64,000 nt of DNA from Mycobacterium sp. MS1601. Its GTDB lineage: Bacteria; Actinomycetota; Actinomycetes; Mycobacteriales; Mycobacteriaceae. Shown one piece after another: positions 8,532 to 16,409 of the stretch (position 1 is the stretch's first letter; every line of letters starts with the position of its first letter). A program made the position numbers and the translations under genes. The stretch spans positions 3,844,001-3,908,000 of the forward strand of contig NZ_CP019420.1 of assembly GCF_001984215.1 (NCBI RefSeq), read 5' to 3'. Under the pieces are notes generated by a model. The model saw only the letters and a program-made list of their open reading frames with translations, did not search any database and had not been told where the DNA came from.

Positions 8532-9041
8532 TCAGGAACTGTGCGCACGAAGCACGAGGTCCGTTCCGTCGCGTTTGCCCATCTGGGCTTCCGGGATTTT
8601 GTACCAGCCAGAAGGGTCGTCGTCCTTGCGCATCCAGTCGATGAGCAGGGTGCGGTGGGCAATTTTCCAGACACCGTTTCGCTTCTCGAAGCGGTCGGTG
8701 TAGCGGGCCCACAGCGTGACGAACGCACCGTTCCACTTGTGATACGACGTCGCCTCATGATCGGCGTTCAGGTAGGTCTCCACGAAGGCGACGTCGCCCT
8801 CAAATTCGATCAGGATGTTGCCCAAATGGTGCCGGGTTCGAACGAAGAGCGTCATTTCTTTGGCGAGGAAGTTGCAGAACCCGGTTGCGGGGCCGCGGTA
8901 CACGTCCTCGGGGAATTCGACCCAGGCGTCGTCGTGAAAAGCTGAACGCACCAAATCCATCTCCACCCGATCCAGCCCGCGTGTGTACCGGGTGAGCACG
9001 TCGAGGATCTCTGCGCGGTCGACCAATTCTTCCAGTGTCAT
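8532..9041 (-). CDS. SnoaL-like (NTF2-fold) protein
   Basis: A 169-residue protein of the SnoaL-4 type, a fold used for small dehydratases, isomerases and ring-dioxygenase beta-like subunits. It begins TLEELVDRAEILDVLTRYTRGLDR, continues with FHDDAWVEFPEDVYRGP and RHHLGNILIEFEGDVAFVETY, and ends with an aromatic-rich strand, FEKRNGVWKIAHRTLLIDW. The Asp/His pairs in DRVEMDLVRSAFHDD and RTRHHLGN could serve catalysis. It is third in a five-gene catabolic-looking operon and probably acts on the same intermediate as the CocE hydrolase. Specific reaction unknown. Confidence 0.75.
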   Translation of the reverse strand: MTLEELVDRAEILDVLTRYTRGLDRVEMDLVRSAFHDDAWVEFPEDVYRGPATGFCNFLAKEMTLFVRTRHHLGNILIEFEGDVAFVETYLNADHEATSYHKWNGAFVTLWARYTDRFEKRNGVWKIAHRTLLIDWMRKDDDPSGWYKIPEAQMGKRDGTDLVLRAHSS

Positions 9042-9082
9042 CGTCTAGCTCCTTAAGTTCCGTGAACGTGGTGTCAACTGTT

Positions 9083-9793
9083 CTAAGTGGCGCGGCCTTT
9101 GGACACCGCAGGCTTGTGTGCCGCGGCGGCGGCTGTGATCCAGTTGGTAAATTCGACGGCCAGGTGCCGGCGGTGATGCTCGACGAGTTCCTCGGGGCTT
9201 GCCGCGGGGAAGTAGATAGACAGGCTGGCGCTGAAGCCGTCTTCGGTGTCGCCGAACTGGGACAGCACCCGACCGATCGGCGTTCCGTCCTCGAGTTCGA
9301 TGGACGCGATCTTCTTGATCGGATATCGGTCTTCGGGAAGATACTCCGGTGAAGTTGCGGCCCACTTGGTGCCGCGGCCGAAAGCCACCACACATGAACA
9401 GAGGTGCGAGCCGAAGTTCTCCACGAGAAGCAGGGTTTGGTCCGGTCGTGCGGCCGTCGCGTAATGCTCGGGGTGGGCCGCCAGCATGATGGCTTCGTCG
9501 TCGGTGTTCTCGTCCAACCATCCCATGAATTCCCCTGCGGTGAAACCGGTCACCGCCAGAACGGTGGTCGCTGCCCGTATCTCGCCGTTCGATTTCGTGG
9601 CGTACTCCCGAAGGGCGGCGTTGCCTTCTGCGATGTCGTCGGCGAGCAGATCCAGCAGGCCCTGATGACCGATCAGATTCTTGAGTCGATGCAAAGCTCT
9701 TCGCGCGTAGAAGATCTCGTAGTCCTCGGCGGTTCCGCCGGCGGTGGGTCCCGCTACGATGCTGATGACAGGGGATTCGATCGTGTTGTCCAC
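9083..9793 (-). CDS. Conserved-looking protein of unknown function
   Basis: A 236-residue soluble protein that I cannot assign to a family. The N-terminal half is helical (DYEIFYARRALHRLKNLIGHQ, LLADDIAEGNAALREYATK). The middle has GFTAGEFMGWLDENTDDEAIMLAAHPEHY and ENFGSHLCSCVVAFGRG; the C-terminal half looks alpha/beta with SIELEDGTPIGRVLSQFGD and a helix HHRRHLAVEFTNWI. There is no signal peptide or membrane span. It sits between VOC and SnoaL-like genes in the same operon, suggesting a role in that pathway. A 12-bp palindrome lies 34 bases upstream of its ATG. Confidence 0.65.
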   Translation of the reverse strand: MDNTIESPVISIVAGPTAGGTAEDYEIFYARRALHRLKNLIGHQGLLDLLADDIAEGNAALREYATKSNGEIRAATTVLAVTGFTAGEFMGWLDENTDDEAIMLAAHPEHYATAARPDQTLLLVENFGSHLCSCVVAFGRGTKWAATSPEYLPEDRYPIKKIASIELEDGTPIGRVLSQFGDTEDGFSASLSIYFPAASPEELVEHHRRHLAVEFTNWITAAAAAHKPAVSKGRAT

Positions 9794-9826
9794 AGGTTCT
9801 CCTGATTTCGTTTAATCTGTTTCGGC

Positions 9827-9838
9827 GCCAACGTTGGC
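9827..9838. promoter_or_regulatory. Palindrome GCCAACGTTGGC, possible operator
   Basis: Perfect 12-bp dyad upstream of the unknown protein gene. The identical 12-mer recurs at 27374-27385 in the divergent promoter of the phenylpropionate operons. The CG-centred form resembles LacI-type operators. No LacI gene is in the window, so the binding protein is unknown. Confidence 0.35.
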
Positions 9839-9897
9839 GAGGGTGCTTGCTTGCCAGCTGGCATGCCGGGGCGCGAAAACATCGCGGCCGTTACGGA

Positions 9898-10383
9898 TTA
9901 GCCCTGCTTATCTGGCCGGTGTTCGATGAGCTCCAGGACAATCCCTAGTGGATCTTTGAAGGTGAGGATCCGGAAGGAACCTTCCGTTGGCGCCTGCACG
10001 GTGGCGGGTTCGCAGAGGATTTCGACATCGCCGCGCAGACGGAGCTTCTCGTAGATGGCGTCGGCATCGTCCACGTCGAACGCCATCCGGGTGATGCCGA
10101 CATGGTTCATCCGCCTGTAGGGCCCGTCGCCGACATCGGTTGCTGGATTGACGAATTCGATGAGGTCGATGACTGTAGCCTGGTCTGTTCGCTTGCCGCG
10201 AAGATGGTTGGCGTGGATGACGATCTCCTGGTCCGGGAATCCGAGCACCGCTCCGTCAGACCGTTCGTTTCTCAGCTGGCCGATCGATTCCAGTCCGAGT
10301 ACGCCCTGATAGAACCCCAGCGCCTCCTCGATATCGGGCACCGTAATGCACACATGAAAGAGTCTGTTGATGTACCGCTCCAT
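9898..10383 (-). CDS. VOC family protein (glyoxalase/dioxygenase fold), copy 1
   Basis: A 161-residue vicinal-oxygen-chelate protein. It has the paired beta-alpha-beta-beta-beta modules: RLFHVCITVPDIEEALGFYQGVLGL (first metal-type His) and a second half opening with MNHVGITRMAFDVDDADAIYEKL and closing in LTFKDPLGIVLELIEH (metal-type Glu). These residues are where VOC enzymes bind a divalent metal, so catalytic activity as a lyase, isomerase or dioxygenase is likely. It is a paralogue of the gene just upstream, 22 bases away in the same operon. Substrate unknown. Confidence 0.85.
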   Translation of the reverse strand: MERYINRLFHVCITVPDIEEALGFYQGVLGLESIGQLRNERSDGAVLGFPDQEIVIHANHLRGKRTDQATVIDLIEFVNPATDVGDGPYRRMNHVGITRMAFDVDDADAIYEKLRLRGDVEILCEPATVQAPTEGSFRILTFKDPLGIVLELIEHRPDKQG

Positions 10384-10405
10384 GCCAATCCTTCGTTTAG
10401 TCGGT

Positions 10406-10882
10406 TCAGGGAGATTCGGTCACGGTGATGAACACGCCGAAGGGGTCTAGGAAGCTGAACCACCTCGACGAATGGACCGCATCGGCATCGCGGATGACAA
10501 TCTCTCGCGGTGCGCAGACCATTTCGACACCATCATGGGATGAGATCCGCCCGCAGGCCTCGTCGAGGTCCTCCACGAGGAGCGCCAAGCGTGTCAAACC
10601 CTGAACGTTCTGCGCCGCGGCAGGGCCGGAAGTCGTTGCAGGCGCGACGAACTCCACAAGATTGATCTCCGTGGTGTGCTCATGTTGCACGCCGATGGAC
10701 AGGTGATGCGCTCTGAGATTCACGACGTCGGTGTCGAAACCCAGCAGGTTGCCGTCAGCGTTTGCGTTTTCGGTTTGGAACACCGATGTAAACCCTAAAA
10801 CATCCTGGTAGAAGCCGAGTGCAGTCTCCAGATTAGGCACCGCGATGCACACGTGCATCAACTTGGTTATCAACGAGGGCAA
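10406..10882 (-). CDS. VOC family protein, copy 2
   Basis: A 158-residue VOC protein and first gene of the minus-strand operon. It opens TKLMHVCIAVPNLETALGFYQDVLGF and ends FSFLDPFGVFITVTES, parallel to its neighbour; the tandem pair suggests a duplication or a heterodimer. The TTG at 10882 is chosen because AAAGGAAA lies about five bases upstream; the frame continues further with no better start, and ATG 10858 is within the first strand. Transcription would begin in the gap shared with the divergent TetR gene, which carries TAAGATAC repeats. Confidence 0.82.
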   Translation of the reverse strand: MPSLITKLMHVCIAVPNLETALGFYQDVLGFTSVFQTENANADGNLLGFDTDVVNLRAHHLSIGVQHEHTTEINLVEFVAPATTSGPAAAQNVQGLTRLALLVEDLDEACGRISSHDGVEMVCAPREIVIRDADAVHSSRWFSFLDPFGVFITVTESP

Positions 10883-11015
10883 CGGATTTCCTTTCTCACG
10901 CCCACTGCGTCGGTCATGACGGGGGAATTGATGGCGAGGGCGTTGCGGTCGAACATCTGTCCTGCCGGCACGCTGAACCGAGTTATCGGCGGGCATCGTC
11001 AGCTGGATGTACAAC

Positions 11016-11069
11016 TAAGATACGCGCCGTATCTTATAAACTGTAAGATACACCGGCGCGCTAAGATAC
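11016..11069. promoter_or_regulatory. TetR operator cluster with TAAGATAC half-sites
   Basis: In the gap between the VOC operon and the divergent TetR gene there is a perfect dyad at 11016-11036 (TAAGATACG, CGC, CGTATCTTA). Two more direct copies of TAAGATAC lie at 11044-11051 and 11062-11069, the last ending 5 bases before the TetR GTG. This is the layout expected for autoregulation and control of the VOC operon by the adjacent TetR protein. The TetR assignment is inferred from position. Confidence 0.75.
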
Positions 11070-11074
11070 GCAAC

Positions 11075-11689
11075 GTGTCTACTTCGCCGGCAGCAGCTTC
11101 TCGACCTAAGACTCGTCGCCGCGACGAGGCCCTGATGTCCGCTATCCGAGATGCGACGCGAGCCGAACTCACCGATGTCGGCTACTTAGGTGTCACCTAC
11201 GAAGGAGTCGCGCGTCGTGCGCAGACCAGCAAGCCCGTGCTCTACCGGCGTTACTCATCGCGGGCGCATATGGTTGTCGACGCCCTGCCGAGTCTGCACT
11301 GGCAGCCCGACGACGATTTCGTGTGGACACAATCGCTGCGAGAGGACCTGCTGCTCCTGTTCGGGACCGTCAGCACGGTGTTCCGCGATGTCGGCGCCGA
11401 TAACTACCGCAGCCTTCTCGCCGAGGCAGATGACGAGCTGTTCAGCACACTCGAAACACAGGTGACCATTCTCGCCGAAAGGACGATCTACCCGGCGCTC
11501 GAACGTGCACGCCGACGCGGAGAGCTGGGCCCGCGCGAAATACCAGACCGGGCGGCCGTCAGCATCGGTGTGCTCGTGCGCAACGAAATGATCCTCACCC
11601 GCGGCACCGTCGAAACCGACACCATCGCCGAGATCATCGACACGGTCTACCTGCCTCTGGTGAAGGCGCTTTCAACGAGGCGTGACTGA
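11075..11689 (+). CDS. TetR/AcrR family transcriptional regulator
   Basis: A 204-residue regulator divergent from the VOC-CocE operon. After a basic N-terminus (SRPKTRRRDEALMSAI) comes the helix-turn-helix: GYLGVTYEGVARRAQTSKPVLYRRYSSRAHMV. The C-terminal region has ETQVTILAERTIYPALERARRRGELG and GVLVRNEMILTRG, as in TetR proteins with a TetR_C_11-type ligand domain. The GTG at 11075 is chosen; an open frame extends upstream through the operator palindromes and is unlikely to be coding. It probably represses the divergent operon through the TAAGATAC sites. Confidence 0.88.
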   Translation: MSTSPAAASRPKTRRRDEALMSAIRDATRAELTDVGYLGVTYEGVARRAQTSKPVLYRRYSSRAHMVVDALPSLHWQPDDDFVWTQSLREDLLLLFGTVSTVFRDVGADNYRSLLAEADDELFSTLETQVTILAERTIYPALERARRRGELGPREIPDRAAVSIGVLVRNEMILTRGTVETDTIAEIIDTVYLPLVKALSTRRD

Positions 11690-12103
11690 ACGAACCCCGG
11701 TCACGTAGGTCTCCCCGGCATCATGGGTCACCCTGCCAAGACCAAACTCCGAGTCGGCCGCAAACGCCGCGACGCCATCGGCAAAGACAAACACGCCAGA
11801 TGCCCGCTGCGAAGCCCTCAATCTGGCCACGTGGCCACCGCGCGAACCTACCCGGTTAGTACCCCAACACACCTACTCGTCGAAACAATGCTGCAGGTCA
11901 AACGACTATGAGCTTCGAAACCCCGCCAAGGTGTCCAAACTCAGGGCAGCTGGTAGGACCCGAGCTCGTAGTGGGCGGAAATGATGTCCATTCGGTCCTT
12001 CGCAGAATTCAATGGAACTCCCCGATGGTGATGGCGATTGGTTGGCGCCTTCACCGTCACCATCGGGGCCCGCAGTTCCACATCGACACGACGAACACGG
12101 GGT
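11690..12103. other. Gene-poor scarred stretch with an inverted repeat
   Basis: No intact gene. The minus-strand frame near 11690-11830 reads GVFVFADGVAAFAADSEFG, protein-like but with no start or family that I recognise, so it may be another decayed fragment. An inverted repeat lies at 12014-12079. This looks like a junction zone between inserted elements. Confidence 0.4.
12014..12079. repeat. Inverted repeat with 12-bp perfect arms
   Basis: CCCCGATGGTGA at 12020-12031 is mirrored as TCACCATCGGGG at 12057-12068. An outer GGAACT (12014-12019) pairs with AGTTCC (12074-12079). It could be the end of a decayed mobile element or a hairpin. No T-run follows, so it is not a typical terminator. Confidence 0.5.
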
Positions 12104-12330
12104 GGATACTTTTACCTGGCCAAAACGGATACCCCGACTTGCGATCCCTGGCACAACGGCTACGTCGAATCGTTCAACTCCCGCATCCGAAACGAATGCA
12201 TCAACAGCTTCTGGTCGCTGGCCCAAGCCTGCGTGGTCATCGGCGACTAGAAGCACTGTTACAACTACCACCGTCGAGCCGTTGAGGCAGCAGGTACAGA
12301 GCCTCGGCGCAAAACCCGAAAGAATCACCG
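12104..12330 (+). pseudogene. IS3/IS481-type transposase C-terminal remnant
   Basis: Fragment of an integrase-core transposase: PWHNGYVESFNSRIRNECIN (with the catalytic Glu), SFWSLAQACVVIGD, then an in-frame TAG at 12248 where the family has Trp, then KHCYNYHRR. The N-terminal DNA-binding part and both Asp residues are absent. It is not the same element as the remnant at 6176-6583, which uses a different sequence (MESFFALLQRNVLDR). It lies against a broken AraC gene, which it may have interrupted. Confidence 0.8.
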
Positions 12331-12349
12331 ACCCCCCCTGCTGTATCGG

Positions 12350-12766
12350 CGAGGTGCGTCGCCGCGCTTTGTCTGAAGCAGTATTCGATGTCTGGACAGG
12401 CTGCGATTACCAGGTCCATCAGACGTGTAGGGTCTGCGAGGCGGTACGCGACGGCGAAACGGCTGATATGGGTGAAGCCCCACTGCACAGCCGCACCTTG
12501 TCCGGGTGGCTGACCGATGACCGACTTCAGGTAACCGGACACCGGGATGTTGACGGCATAGGCACCGGGGTGGGTGGTGACTACTGAGAGGGATGCGCCC
12601 CAGCTGATGTGGGCCATCCTGATCGGCCCCAAGTCGACGCCTTCGGCGCGTGCGTGTCCTGCCCTGGCGTGCCCGAGCGGGTGCAGATCGTGTGGGAAGT
12701 GCGCGTTGCCACGGCATGTGACACTTCATCCCAGTCCGTGCTCCCGGGGTCAACAGGAGCGGCCAC
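12350..12766 (-). pseudogene. AraC-type regulator N-terminal fragment, frameshifted
   Basis: A GTG at 12766 with AAGGAG upstream starts MAAPVDPGSTDWDEVSHAVA. One base then appears lost near 12710; the next frame continues AHFPHDLHPLGHARAGHARAE and GVDLGPIRMAHISWGASLSV, HPGAYAVNIPVSGYLKSVIGQ. This is the AraC_binding_2-like sensor domain of AraC/XylS regulators. The C-terminal helix-turn-helix is missing and transposase sequence begins nearby. It was probably the activator of the FadD-FadE genes. The 3' boundary is approximate. Confidence 0.7.
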
Positions 12767-12791
12767 GACGGCTCCTTCCGCAGAATCGTGT

Positions 12792-14429
12792 TCAGCGACC
12801 GGCGAGATCGACTGGAGTCAACTGCCCTTGCCGATGCCACTCGCGGAGACACTTCTTGTCGTACTTGCCCGTGGATGTACGAGGAAGCTGATCGACGAAC
12901 GCCCACCGCTCCGGGATCCACCAGCGCGCGACCTTGTCGCGCAAGAAATCTTGCAGCTCAACGATAGTCACGTCTGCGTTGTGGCCGAGCACCACCGCTG
13001 CAAGGGGGCGTTCTTGCCACCTGTCGTCGGGCACCGCGATGACCGCCGCCTCGAACACACCTGGGTGCGAAGCGATAGCCAGCTCGAGCTGTACCGAGGA
13101 GATCCATTCGCCGCCGGACTTGATGACATCCTTGGCCCGGTCGGTGAGAGTGACGTACCCATCGGCATCGATGGAGCCGACATCTCCGGTGCTGAGCCAG
13201 CCGCCGTCGAAGGAGCCGCCAGCCTCCAAGTTGTAGTAACTGCCCGTGATCCACGGGCCCCGTACCTGCAACTCCCCGACGCCTTCTCCGTCATGAGCGA
13301 TGACCGTCCCTTCTGAGTCGACGATCCGCAACTCCACGCCGCACGCCGGGCGGCCTTGAGATGCGCGGCGCTGCCAGTATTCACCCTCTGCCAGGAGCGA
13401 CGATGGCTTGGATATCGTTGCCAATGGCGATGTTTCGGTCATTCCCCACGCTTGGACAAGGTTGATCCCGTACTTGTCGTGCAGCGTGCGCATGAGATGC
13501 ACAGGAATCGCCGATCCGCCGCATCCGACCAGACGCAACGACGAGAGGTCGGTGTCGGGTCGCTCCTTGAGGTGCTCCACGATGTCGTTCCAGACTGTCG
13601 GTACGGCGCCGGCGATTGTCGGGCGTTCGCGTTCGATGAGTTCGACGAGTGGTTCGGCTTGCAGGAAGCGGTCGGGCAGGACGAGGTCGGCACCGGCCAT
13701 CAAGGCGGCGTAGATGAGGCCCCACGCGTTGGCGTGAAACATCGGCACGATGGGCAACACCGCGTCTTCGGGCCCTACTTCGAGTGCACCCTTGGCGCAG
13801 ATCGCCATGGTATGCAAGTAGCTGGACCGATGGCTGTAGACAACGCCTTTGGGGTTGCCGGTGGTCCCAGAGGTGTAACACATGGATGCGGCGTTGTGTT
13901 CGTCGATATCAGGCCAGTCGTACGTCTCGGGCTGTCCGTCGAGAATGCCGTCGTAGCGCACGACGCGTTTTCCAGTCCGCATCAGGCTGCTGAGGTCGGC
14001 ATCGCCGGTCACGATGATGGTGTGCAAGGTGGCCACGTGCGGCGCGATCTCAGCAAACTGTTCGGCGAGGCTGGCATCAACAATGGCGATCTCGTCACCG
14101 GCGTGGTTGGCGATGTAGACGAGCTGGTCGGTTGCGAGCCGGATGTTGAGCGTGTGCAGCACCGCACCCATCGCGGGCACAGCGCAGTAGGCCTCGACGT
14201 GCTCCTGGTTGTTCCACATGAAGGTGGCCACCACGGTGTCGGCGCCGGCCCCCACCGTTCGCAGTGCGTTGGCCAGTTGTGCTGTGCGCCGGCCGAGTTG
14301 GGCGAACGTCACGACACGCATGGTCCCGTCAGGCCGACGGGTTCTCACTTGGCGCCGGGTGTGAACGGTGGTTCCGTGCCGGGCGATGGCCCCGATGGTC
14401 AGGCAGTAGTCCTGCATCGTGCTTTTCAC
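12792..14429 (-). CDS. Long-chain-type acyl-CoA synthetase (FadD family)
   Basis: AMP-forming ligase of 545 residues that activates a carboxylic acid to its CoA thioester. P-loop YTSGTTGNPKG at residues 185-195; VPMFHANAWGLIY and QAWGMTETSP are the A4 and A5 motifs; GGWLSTGDVG binds the nucleotide; DRAKDVIKSGGEWIS is the hinge; TSTGKYDKK ends with the catalytic Lys at about 522. The GTG at 14429 has GGGAGG ten bases upstream and follows the FadE stop by five bases, so the two are one operon. This sequence type matches the medium/long-chain FadD proteins that act beside acyl-CoA dehydrogenases. Chain-length preference cannot be read here. Confidence 0.9.
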   Translation of the reverse strand: MKSTMQDYCLTIGAIARHGTTVHTRRQVRTRRPDGTMRVVTFAQLGRRTAQLANALRTVGAGADTVVATFMWNNQEHVEAYCAVPAMGAVLHTLNIRLATDQLVYIANHAGDEIAIVDASLAEQFAEIAPHVATLHTIIVTGDADLSSLMRTGKRVVRYDGILDGQPETYDWPDIDEHNAASMCYTSGTTGNPKGVVYSHRSSYLHTMAICAKGALEVGPEDAVLPIVPMFHANAWGLIYAALMAGADLVLPDRFLQAEPLVELIERERPTIAGAVPTVWNDIVEHLKERPDTDLSSLRLVGCGGSAIPVHLMRTLHDKYGINLVQAWGMTETSPLATISKPSSLLAEGEYWQRRASQGRPACGVELRIVDSEGTVIAHDGEGVGELQVRGPWITGSYYNLEAGGSFDGGWLSTGDVGSIDADGYVTLTDRAKDVIKSGGEWISSVQLELAIASHPGVFEAAVIAVPDDRWQERPLAAVVLGHNADVTIVELQDFLRDKVARWWIPERWAFVDQLPRTSTGKYDKKCLREWHRQGQLTPVDLAGR

Positions 14430-14434
14430 GAGTT

Positions 14435-16237
14435 CTAGGCCTCCCAGCCGTCGAAGGTCGCTTCCACGGTCGTCTGATCCAGTGTGCCCAACAAGTCCAG
14501 TTGTACCTTGGTCTTTGGCACTTCGTAGCGGTAGAAGTAGCGGGCCGCATACCGTTTGCCTGTATAGAAGCCGTCCTCCCGGCCGTGGGCGGCAAGCACC
14601 TGGTCAAGCCACAGCCATGCCACCACGATGTGGCCGAACGCCTCGAGATAGTGCGCGCTGTTGGCCAACGCCACGGTCGGGTCACCGCACCTGAGCAGCA
14701 CTGTGGTGACATCGCGCAACGTCTGCCACGACTCCTGCAGTTGCTCGGCCAGGTGCGCCGGCTCACCACCGATCGCGGTGGCCCGAGTGATTGTCGTGGT
14801 GACTTCTTGTTCCAGCAGTCCTAAACCCGCACCACCGTGTTGGCGCACTTTGCGGCCGAGCAGATCCAGGCTCTGGATGCCGTGAGTGCCCTCGTGGATC
14901 GGGTTGAGCCTGTTGTCGCGGTAGAGCTGCTCGAGGTCGTACTCGCGCGTGTAACCGTAGCCGCCGTGGATCTGGATGGCCAGGTCGTTGGCCTGAACAC
15001 ACCACTGCGCCGGCCAACTCTTGGCGATCGGAGTCAACAGATCGAGAAGCTCGGTGGCGGCCTGGCCCTCCTCGGGCGTCTCGGCCGCAGCGGCGAGGTC
15101 GGTCAGCCGCGCGCAATACAACACCAGTGCGAGCGCGCCCTCGACGTAAGATTTCTGGGCCAGCAGCATCCGTTTGACGTCGGGATGCTCGATGATCGCC
15201 ACCGGTGCCGCATCGGGATCTTTTGCCGAGAGCGGACGCCCCTGCGGCCGCGTCCGGGCATAGTCGAGCGACTTGAGGTGCGCGGTGTAACCCAGGGCGG
15301 TGGCGGCGGCGCCGGTGATCAGCCGGGCTTCGTTCATCATGTGGAACATGTAGGCCAACCCGTGGTGCGGCTGTCCGACGAGATAGCCGACAGCTCCCGC
15401 GGCGCCGCCGGGCTCGAAGGCGCCTTCGCCGAAGTTCAACGCCGCGTTGGCCAATCCGCGTTGCCCCATTTTGTGGTTGAGGCCCGCCGCCACCACATCA
15501 TTGCGCTCACCGAGCGCTCCGTCCTCGGCGAGCAGGAACTTCGGCACGATGAACAGCGAGATGCCCTTGGTGCCACGTGGGGACCCAGGCAGCCGGGCCA
15601 GCACGAGGTGCACGATGTTCTCGCTCGCGTCGTGGTCGCCGCCCGAGATCCACATCTTGGATCCGAAGAGTCGGTACGTTCCGTCGTCCTGCGGTATGGC
15701 TCGGGTGGTGATGTCGCTCAGCGACGATCCCGCCTGCGGTTCGGACAGGCACATGGTGCCGGTGAATCGCCCAGCAAGCATGGGTGGCACGAAAGTCGTG
15801 ATCTGGTCTTCGGTTCCGAATTCGACGATCAGGTTGGAATTGGCCAATGTCAGCAGGGGGTAGCCGATCGTACTGACGTTGGCCGCCTGCAACCAGGTGA
15901 ACGCGGCCGTGGACACGACCGCCGGCACCTGGGCTCCGCCGTGTCGTTCGTCCAAGCTCATGGCGAGCAGTTCAGTCTCGGCGAAGGCACGCAACGCGTC
16001 CTTGATCTCGGGCAGAACGCTGACGGTGCCGTCGTGCAGGGTGGGTTCCACGGTGTCGCTGCGCTTGTAGTGTGGCGCGAGATGGCGCTCGGCCAGGTCC
16101 TCGCACAGGGTCAGAACGTCGGCGAACGTGTCACTGGTGTGGTGAGCGAACCGCGCTCGCTTCAGCAACTCATCGACACGCAGCCACTCGAACAGCAGAA
16201 AGTCAAGGTCACGGCGAGACATCAGCGTCGACTTCAT
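14435..16237 (-). CDS. Acyl-CoA dehydrogenase (long FadE, DmdC-like)
   Basis: FAD enzyme of 600 residues that introduces the alpha-beta double bond into an acyl-CoA. Features: GTMCLSEPQAGSSLSDI (flavin/substrate loop), MWISGGDHD, and QIHGGYGYTREYDLEQLYRDN with NPIHEGTHGIQ, followed by an extra C-terminal domain of about 120 residues. Length and the last motif fit the 600-residue FadE subgroup that includes DmdC. The start ATG 16237 is chosen because the upstream frame lacks homology-like sequence. It is cotranscribed with FadD and divergent from the LuxR gene, 172 bases away. Confidence 0.9.
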   Translation of the reverse strand: MKSTLMSRRDLDFLLFEWLRVDELLKRARFAHHTSDTFADVLTLCEDLAERHLAPHYKRSDTVEPTLHDGTVSVLPEIKDALRAFAETELLAMSLDERHGGAQVPAVVSTAAFTWLQAANVSTIGYPLLTLANSNLIVEFGTEDQITTFVPPMLAGRFTGTMCLSEPQAGSSLSDITTRAIPQDDGTYRLFGSKMWISGGDHDASENIVHLVLARLPGSPRGTKGISLFIVPKFLLAEDGALGERNDVVAAGLNHKMGQRGLANAALNFGEGAFEPGGAAGAVGYLVGQPHHGLAYMFHMMNEARLITGAAATALGYTAHLKSLDYARTRPQGRPLSAKDPDAAPVAIIEHPDVKRMLLAQKSYVEGALALVLYCARLTDLAAAAETPEEGQAATELLDLLTPIAKSWPAQWCVQANDLAIQIHGGYGYTREYDLEQLYRDNRLNPIHEGTHGIQSLDLLGRKVRQHGGAGLGLLEQEVTTTITRATAIGGEPAHLAEQLQESWQTLRDVTTVLLRCGDPTVALANSAHYLEAFGHIVVAWLWLDQVLAAHGREDGFYTGKRYAARYFYRYEVPKTKVQLDLLGTLDQTTVEATFDGWEA

Positions 16238-16409
16238 GGGTTCATTGCAACGATCGAAGACGACCCGGTCGAGCCCTCGTGCCGTGCAATGGAACGGTTT
16301 CGGTAGCCGCACCTGTGTCGAGCCAGCGACCGTGCCGGTGTGCCGCCCTTATTCCCTTGCGCAGCGCGGATTTCGCGGCGCCACGCGAGAAGCGACCTAG
16401 GATCTTGGT

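Noticed and set aside
14837..16306. Plus-strand open frame of 489 codons
   Set aside because: Antisense of the acyl-CoA dehydrogenase gene with no recognisable domain or ribosome site.
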